A DNA stretch of 64,000 nucleotides from assembly GCF_964031165.1 (NCBI RefSeq), contig NZ_OZ035011.1:285001-349000 (forward strand), read 5' to 3'. This DNA comes from Rickettsiella endosymbiont of Rhagonycha lignosa. GTDB taxonomy: Bacteria; Pseudomonadota; Gammaproteobacteria; Diplorickettsiales; Diplorickettsiaceae. Position 1 is the stretch's first letter. Every line of letters begins with the position of its first letter. Position numbers and translations under genes: made by a program. Shown here in pieces: positions 59,002-64,000 of the stretch. The notes under the pieces were generated by a model that worked only from the letters and a program-made list of their open reading frames with translations, was not told where the DNA came from and searched no databases.

Positions 59002-60057
59002 GCATATGTGGCTTAATAATTTTTTGACAGGGGCTGCAAGACCTTTTGAAGCTAATTGTTGCCTGTTATACCAGACTATACGGTCAGATTCCATCAATGG
59101 TGGATGCCATTCTTTAACATGGATGAGAACAGGTCGAATTTCAAGTTGAAAATGACTAAAAGTATGTTTTAAAAGGGGATATTTTTTTACAGGTTTTTTT
59201 ATCTCACAAAAATAGTATTTCTTGCAAAAATTTTTCACATTTTCGGTTATGGAACATTCTGGGAGGCTCCATAGGCCACCCCAAATTCCCATCGCGGGTC
59301 TTTTTTCTAGCAAAATTTCTTGATGTTCATTGACCAAAATTACCATCTTAATAGTGCGACATGGGATAGTCTTACGCGGTTTTGGCGAAGGATAATTTGC
59401 AATACTATTTGTGGTATACGCTTTGCAATGGTTTTGCAAAGGACATTGTGTGCATTTAGGTTGTGAGCGCGTACAAACCAATGCACCAAGATCCATCATT
59501 GCTTGCGTATAATGACTGATATGTTTATTTTTTGGCGTATAATGTTCTGCTAAAGCCCATAATTGTTTACTGACTTTGCTTAAACCAGACCAGCCTGTGA
59601 TTGCATGAAACCTTGCTAATACCCGTTTCACATTACCATCGAGTATGCTGGCAGGTTGGCTAAATGCTAAGGCAAGTATGGCTCCGGCGGTCGATCGACC
59701 GATGCCCGGCAAATTTTGTAATAACAGTAAATCGGGTGGAAATTTTCCTGAATATTCTTTTTCAATGATTTGCGCACAGTGGTGTAAATTGCGTGCTCGT
59801 GCATAATATCCTAAGCCTGACCATAGCATAATTACTTCATCGATATCGGCTTTAGCGAGTGAAGAAAGCGTGGGAAAATGTTGAATAAAACGTTGAAAAT
59901 AAGGAATAACCGTTGCAACTTGAGTCTGTTGCAGCATAATCTCCGAAAGCCAAATCATATAGGGTGATTTTGTTTGCTGCCAAGGTAGATGTTTGCGACC
60001 AGCGCAAGTAAACCAGCTTAACATTTTTTGTTGGAATTGTTTTGTGCTTAGTGTCAC
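58987..60057 (-). CDS. mutY: A/G-specific adenine glycosylase MutY
   Basis: Removes adenine mispaired with 8-oxoguanine. The 356-residue protein has the catalytic Glu in LSEIMLQQTQVATVIPYF near residue 36, the helix-hairpin-helix LPGIGRSTAGAIL near 115, the catalytic Asp in ILDGNVKRVLAR near 137, the 4Fe-4S loop C-x6-C-x2-C-x5-C (CTRSQPKCTQCPLQNHC) near 193, and a C-terminal NUDIX-like 8-oxoG recognition domain. The last five codons and the stop come from a dispersed repeat. Confidence 0.96.
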   Translation of the reverse strand: MTLSTKQFQQKMLSWFTCAGRKHLPWQQTKSPYMIWLSEIMLQQTQVATVIPYFQRFIQHFPTLSSLAKADIDEVIMLWSGLGYYARARNLHHCAQIIEKEYSGKFPPDLLLLQNLPGIGRSTAGAILALAFSQPASILDGNVKRVLARFHAITGWSGLSKVSKQLWALAEHYTPKNKHISHYTQAMMDLGALVCTRSQPKCTQCPLQNHCKAYTTNSIANYPSPKPRKTIPCRTIKMVILVNEHQEILLEKRPAMGIWGGLWSLPECSITENVKNFCKKYYFCEIKKPVKKYPLLKHTFSHFQLEIRPVLIHVKEWHPPLMESDRIVWYNRQQLASKGLAAPVKKLLSHICRIAN

Positions 60058-60109
60058 TGGTCGTTTACGAAAGATTAATGCTAGGTTGACTCTGCAATTA
60101 ATTGTACAA

Positions 60110-61789
60110 TTAGTGAAATAGTTTGTTTAGGTCTAATTTTTTTAACGTATCACCAAGTTTTCCTTTAAGTTTTTCTTTGATGATGTCAACACTTAATTGA
60201 TCCAGAATAGGACTGATAGAAAGTTGTTGTAAAGGTCCTGAAATTCTAATGGGGATAGCAATACCTTCAGGGCTACCATCGGCTAATATAGGTTGGGCTT
60301 GTAATTCATAATTGATTTGTTGCAATGGTAAATTCAACACGCCTTTACCATTGACACGTAAGCGACCGCTACTAATGATCAAATCATTATTATTAACTAT
60401 TCCCTGCTTGATAGTAAAACTACCGTTAAATCTATCGAATGGAGTATCTGTACCCGTGCTCTTAGGCGTGACTTCATGTTTAAGTAAGGCTTTTCCTAAT
60501 GCTATCCAATACGATAAATTAATTCCTTTTAAAGCGCCTTGATCTAAATTAAAGTGGCCTTGTCCGTTTAAGTTTCTTATGAGTACCTCAGCGTTATCAC
60601 CTGTTGTCGATACATTAAGATTCAATGTTGCTAAACCCGCTAATTGTATTTGACTTTTATTAATGAGATCTTGAAAAAGCAATGCGGTATTAATTTGATT
60701 AAATTGATTTTGCGCAGTGATCGACGGTATTTTTGGATTAAGATTAATAGAGGCGTTGCCTTGATAATTCCCTTGATAAAATTTGGCATTAATAGGGTTA
60801 AGCGCAAGCAAATTATTTTTAAATTGAAAATCAAGTTTTATTTGCTGAAAAGTTAATTTACCGGTTTTAATTTGCTGGCTAGATAAAGTCCCAGCAAAGC
60901 TAGGGTTATTTAAAATATGCTGACCTGTGAGGTGTCCAGTGAGTTTAATTTGATTAATCAGAGCAACCAATTGATCGACAATAATATCCTGTTTATTTAA
61001 ATCGAGATCGATATGGCTTTTTAAGAACAGAGGAAGTTCGCCTTTAGGGTAGCTGGGTCCTTTTAGTAGCATATTTAGATTGAGATCATTAAACTCAATA
61101 TTTTTTCTATCTGTGCTTAAAGTGATAGAGGAGCGTAACTTTACGGCAGCATTAATAGTAGGGGAGCTCGAATTTAAATTAAACTGAATATCAAAAGGTG
61201 AACTTTTATTAATAGCCAGATTAGCGCTTTTAAGTTGGAGTTGAGTTATTTCAAAATGTTTATTTGTTTGTTGATCAGCATAAATAATATGTCCGTCTCG
61301 AATGTCTAAACCCGTTATAATAAATCCTAATGGTTTTAAACTCTCACTTAGGTTACTTTCAGAGCGTTGGGAAGTTTTTTGGGAGGAGTTAAGTGATCCT
61401 TCCCAATTGACCTGGCCCTTGGCATTCTTTATTAGATAAAGTGTTAGACCATGAACTTGTAACTTACCAATTTCAAGTTGTTTATGTAATAAAGGAAATA
61501 AACGAACTTGAATGTCCAATTTTTTAATTTGTGCAAAGGGATTATTACCAAAGTCAGGACTATTAGTTAATTTGACATCATTTAATTGTAAGCCTAACCA
61601 TGGGAAAATAGACCATTGAATGTCGCCGCCTAATTGTAACTGACGTCCAGTAAACTTAGTAACAGCTTGACTAATCTGAGGTTTAAGATCATTAGGATTT
61701 ACAAATACGACTAGACCTATTAAAGAAACCAGTCCTAATAATATGACAGCACCAATAAAAGTAATAAAAATACGAAGTACCTTAGACAT
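60110..61789 (-). CDS. AsmA family protein
   Basis: Membrane-anchored periplasmic protein of the AsmA/TamB-like lipid-transport group. The 559-residue reading from ATG 61789 (GAGGAA about ten bases upstream) has one N-terminal span (about 5-28) and the AsmA opening NPNDLKPQISQAVTKFTGRQLQLGGDIQWSIFPWLG present in full, then a long beta-rich body and GVLNLPLQQINYELQAQP near the end. ATG 61807 is an alternative start. It overlaps the NIF3-like gene stop, which points to a shared transcript. Confidence 0.88.
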   Translation of the reverse strand: MSKVLRIFITFIGAVILLGLVSLIGLVVFVNPNDLKPQISQAVTKFTGRQLQLGGDIQWSIFPWLGLQLNDVKLTNSPDFGNNPFAQIKKLDIQVRLFPLLHKQLEIGKLQVHGLTLYLIKNAKGQVNWEGSLNSSQKTSQRSESNLSESLKPLGFIITGLDIRDGHIIYADQQTNKHFEITQLQLKSANLAINKSSPFDIQFNLNSSSPTINAAVKLRSSITLSTDRKNIEFNDLNLNMLLKGPSYPKGELPLFLKSHIDLDLNKQDIIVDQLVALINQIKLTGHLTGQHILNNPSFAGTLSSQQIKTGKLTFQQIKLDFQFKNNLLALNPINAKFYQGNYQGNASINLNPKIPSITAQNQFNQINTALLFQDLINKSQIQLAGLATLNLNVSTTGDNAEVLIRNLNGQGHFNLDQGALKGINLSYWIALGKALLKHEVTPKSTGTDTPFDRFNGSFTIKQGIVNNNDLIISSGRLRVNGKGVLNLPLQQINYELQAQPILADGSPEGIAIPIRISGPLQQLSISPILDQLSVDIIKEKLKGKLGDTLKKLDLNKLFH

Positions 61790-62117
61790 TGGTTTTAGTT
61801 TCCTCATAAAAATCTTCTAGTCGGACTACTGAGTAAGCAGGTTCTTCATACGGATGTGATTTTTTTAAAGCGGCTATGACTGGCTGGATATGTTTTTTAT
61901 CACAAATCATTTCAACTAAATATTCATCAACTGTCTCTATTATTCCTTGTTGACCTACGAAGGGCTTGGCTTCAGTCATTGGGCGAAACTGGCCTTGCCC
62001 TAATACTTGCCATGCGCAATGCTCATAATGTCCTAAGCGGCCAGCGCCTTGATCAAACATGGCGGATTTAACTGCCTCTAGCTGGTCGGATGGGATATAA
62101 ACTGAGATTTTAAACAT
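61782..62117 (-). CDS. NIF3/YqfO-type standalone domain protein, 111 aa
   Basis: Small protein matching the ferredoxin-like inserted domain of the NIF3 family (YIPSDQLEAVKSAMFDQGAGRLGHYEHCAW, LGQGQFRP, HPYEEPAYSVVRL). It lacks the surrounding metal-binding NIF3 halves, a form common in proteobacteria; its role is not known. Its stop overlaps the AsmA-like gene start, so the two are likely co-transcribed. Confidence 0.88.
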   Translation of the reverse strand: MFKISVYIPSDQLEAVKSAMFDQGAGRLGHYEHCAWQVLGQGQFRPMTEAKPFVGQQGIIETVDEYLVEMICDKKHIQPVIAALKKSHPYEEPAYSVVRLEDFYEETKTNV

Positions 62118-62185
62118 AGCTAAATAATTACCTGATAATTGTTTACATGAATATTATTATATATTATCCGGGATAAGGTTTGCGA

Positions 62186-63148
62186 GTGAGTATTGAAGAA
62201 TTCCTATTAGATTTAAATAAGCCTATGTTAAGCCAAGTTAAAAACACCATTTTCAGCCAATTATGGCAAAATTATAGTATTCACTTGAATGAATTATCTA
62301 CTATTCAAAGTCATATCAAGAAGCATTTTCAGGAAGAATTAATTCTAGATCATTTTGCGCTTATCGATTTACCGGGTCCTTATACTGGCATGGATACACT
62401 GTCTCATTTATTTTCTTATCTCGGTTATAAAGTGCGCGGCCAAGATTATCTAGCTGAAAAACAAAATAATTTTAGATGGTTATCAGAAGAAATAAGTTCT
62501 GAGACCTTAGCCATTGATGCATCACCGCAAATAGTGGTTGCAGATTTTCGCCGCGAAGCCTTAGCACCACAAATACTAACTATCGTTGATTACTATGCTG
62601 GCTTTACCCAAGCTTTGGATACTGAACAATTAAAATTTCTGCATCATCGTACTTTACAACAGGATGAGATGGCCGCTTTTGAACTATCGAGCTACATTTT
62701 GAATTACCTTCAGTCTAGAGACTGGCCATTACCTACTATACAAGAATATGAAATAGTAAAAAGTCACAATGAATTATTAGCTTGGGTGTTAGTCATGGGT
62801 CGTCAAGTTAATCATTTTGCTTGGAGTATACATTTATCAAAATGTTTTAATCAGTTAAAAAAATTTAATCAATTTTTGAGTTCTACTTTAAATATTTCTT
62901 TGAACAAAAAAGGGGGTTTGATAAAAGGCGGTATTAGTAAAGGTATAGAACAAAGTTCAACACAGCCCGCTATTAAATCCGTAAAGCTTGCAGATGGCGT
63001 GATAGATTTATCGGATCGATTTATCGAATTTGTATGGCGTTATCCAAAAAAAGCGGGAGAAACCAGACGTTGGCATGATTATTTTACTGGATTTGTTGCA
63101 GATAATGCCGATCGTGTGGTTGAATCGCTGTATACTCTTCGCACTTGA
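62186..63148 (+). CDS. DUF1338 family protein (2-oxoadipate dioxygenase/decarboxylase-like)
   Basis: Member of the Fe(II)-dependent family that includes HglS of lysine catabolism and YdcJ. The 320-residue reading uses GTG 62186, eight bases after AAGG; TTG 62180 is too close to that site. Metal-site candidates are the first His in DHFALIDLPG near residue 56 and HFAWSIH near 210. The lysine route itself is not in the window, so the substrate is open. The last codons and stop (YTLRT, TGA) lie inside a dispersed repeat, so the natural end may have been replaced. Confidence 0.82.
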   Translation: MSIEEFLLDLNKPMLSQVKNTIFSQLWQNYSIHLNELSTIQSHIKKHFQEELILDHFALIDLPGPYTGMDTLSHLFSYLGYKVRGQDYLAEKQNNFRWLSEEISSETLAIDASPQIVVADFRREALAPQILTIVDYYAGFTQALDTEQLKFLHHRTLQQDEMAAFELSSYILNYLQSRDWPLPTIQEYEIVKSHNELLAWVLVMGRQVNHFAWSIHLSKCFNQLKKFNQFLSSTLNISLNKKGGLIKGGISKGIEQSSTQPAIKSVKLADGVIDLSDRFIEFVWRYPKKAGETRRWHDYFTGFVADNADRVVESLYTLRT

Positions 63149-63251
63149 ATTTTTGTCTATGTTGCCGCTCTTCGCAATCCTCATGTTTATTGCATGTACC
63201 ATGATGATTGCATGGACGCGGCACTTGTCAAAAATCCCATTGCTTTGAGTA
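63133..63251 (+). repeat. Dispersed palindrome, full-length copy with altered core (119 bp)
   Basis: Starts TACTCTTCGCACTTGAATTT, ends GTCAAAAATCCCATTGCTT..GAGTA; the central part reads GTACCATGATGATTGCATGG instead of the usual core. It supplies the DUF1338 stop codon and creates a false upstream extension to the ITPase gene. Confidence 0.9.
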
Positions 63252-63277
63252 TATTTAAAATAACTTTGGAAAAGAAA

Positions 63278-63844
63278 TTGAACAAAAAAATTTATTATGT
63301 CACTAATAATGCCGGTAAATTCGAAGAAGTCAGAGATTTTTTTGATAAGGTCGCTCCTCCTTTCCATGTTGAGCAATATGCTATCGATGTTGATGAAATT
63401 CAGAGTTTAGATCAAAAAATAGTGGTGACAGATAAAGTTAAAAAAGCATTTAACGTGGTCAAACAACCTTTATTGCTTGATGACGGCGGTTTGTTTTTTG
63501 CTGCATATAACCAATTTCCTGGTACTTTATCGAAATTTGTTTTTCAAGGATTAGGCTTTAAAGGTTTATTCAAATTGGTAGAAGATGATAATCGTGCATC
63601 GTTTATTTTACAATTAGCCTACACCGATGGATTGCATACACAATTATTTGAAGGTATTTGTCATGGCACGATCGTCGTGCCAGAAGATTTATCTTCTCAT
63701 CCTAAGCTTCCCTTTACAGCTATCTTCAAGCCAGAAGATTCAGAAAAAACCTTGGCACAATTGCGTTATACAGATGATTTTTTTCGTTTTTCTTTTCGTC
63801 AACAAGCTTTGAAAAAATTTATTGATTGGTATCAAACTCAATAA
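63278..63844 (+). CDS. Non-canonical purine NTP pyrophosphatase (HAM1/RdgB family)
   Basis: Hydrolyses ITP, XTP and dITP to keep them out of nucleic acids. The 188-residue reading from TTG 63278 (GGA eight bases upstream) starts NKKIYYVTNNAGKFEEV, the family opening, and has LLLDDGGLFFAAYNQFPG near residue 67 and a late FRQQALKKF. A longer frame from ATG 63194 lies in the repeat and is spurious. HAM1 branch differs from canonical RdgB in the SHRxxAL end, so I give no symbol. Confidence 0.85.
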   Translation: MNKKIYYVTNNAGKFEEVRDFFDKVAPPFHVEQYAIDVDEIQSLDQKIVVTDKVKKAFNVVKQPLLLDDGGLFFAAYNQFPGTLSKFVFQGLGFKGLFKLVEDDNRASFILQLAYTDGLHTQLFEGICHGTIVVPEDLSSHPKLPFTAIFKPEDSEKTLAQLRYTDDFFRFSFRQQALKKFIDWYQTQ

Positions 63845-63859
63845 ACCATTAAGGAAAAA

Positions 63860-64000
63860 ATGCTGACCAAGGATCAAAAGAAAATTTTTTTTTCAGCTTG
63901 TATTGGAACTATTTTAGAATGGTATGATTTTAGTCTTTATGCCTATTTAGCAGGTGTTTTTGCACAAATTTTTTTTCATGCCATACCCAGCATTGGTTTG
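63860..64000 (+). CDS. MFS transporter, N-terminal part (continues beyond window)
   Basis: Only the first 47 codons are present. The sequence KKIFFSACIGTILEWYDFSLYAYLAG matches the opening of metabolite:H+ symporters (ProP/MHS branch), with the first membrane span. AAGGAA lies 4 bases before ATG 63860. It follows the ITPase gene by 15 bp. Substrate cannot be told from this much. Confidence 0.82.
   Translation, partial: MLTKDQKKIFFSACIGTILEWYDFSLYAYLAGVFAQIFFHAIPSIGL

Overview
The window is A+T-rich chromosome from a gammaproteobacterium, most likely a Legionellales-type, host-associated relative of Coxiella, Rickettsiella or Diplorickettsia. This placement is inference. It rests on the rRNA operon layout, the gammaproteobacterial neighbourhoods (queA-yajC-secD-secF; suhB divergent from trmJ-tgt; infA next to clpA), a fused FolK-FolP, and several large lineage-restricted proteins that look like secreted effectors. 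No secretion system lies in the window, so the effector label is unproven.

Layout. 1-2220: the 3' part of a 23S rRNA gene carrying an extra hairpin, then 5S rRNA and a strong terminator. 2273-14143: housekeeping genes (queA, yajC, secD, secF, suhB, trmJ, tgt, a 55-residue DUF1328 membrane protein, acs, kdsB, a histidine phosphatase) plus one orphan. 14167-24657: an accessory-looking stretch around a CAU tRNA, with a VanX-like dipeptidase, a Cys-rich exported protein, orphan membrane proteins, a glutathione transferase with a decayed second copy, a frameshifted methyltransferase, a broken metallo-beta-lactamase-fold gene and SOS-type umuDC. 24671-44807: core genes again (rpoD, folKP, gcvT-gcvH-gcvPA-gcvPB, parAB, a Zn/Mn ABC transporter, a deacetylase-like protein, nrdAB, algC, xthA). 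45011-49959: a protease-like fragment, infA, clpA, icd. 50080-55197: two large divergent orphan genes, one with a bipartite nuclear-localisation-like motif and one with a hydrophobic block in mid-protein. 55439-64000: M50 protease, scpA, SDR, purine nucleoside phosphorylase, yggX, mutY, AsmA-like, NIF3-like, DUF1338, an ITPase and the start of an MFS transporter.

Functionally the core genes cover Sec translocation, queuosine tRNA modification, one-carbon and folate metabolism (glycine cleavage beside folKP), deoxynucleotide supply, acetate activation, surface sugar synthesis, chromosome partition and oxidative DNA repair (mutY, xthA, ITPase).

The main non-gene structure is a dispersed imperfect palindrome of about 120 bp, MITE-like. 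It has five copies of about 90-121 bp, one half copy and one possible distant relative. It sits between genes, abuts start codons, supplies stop codons to at least two genes, and creates false N-terminal extensions on parA, nrdB and the ITPase gene.
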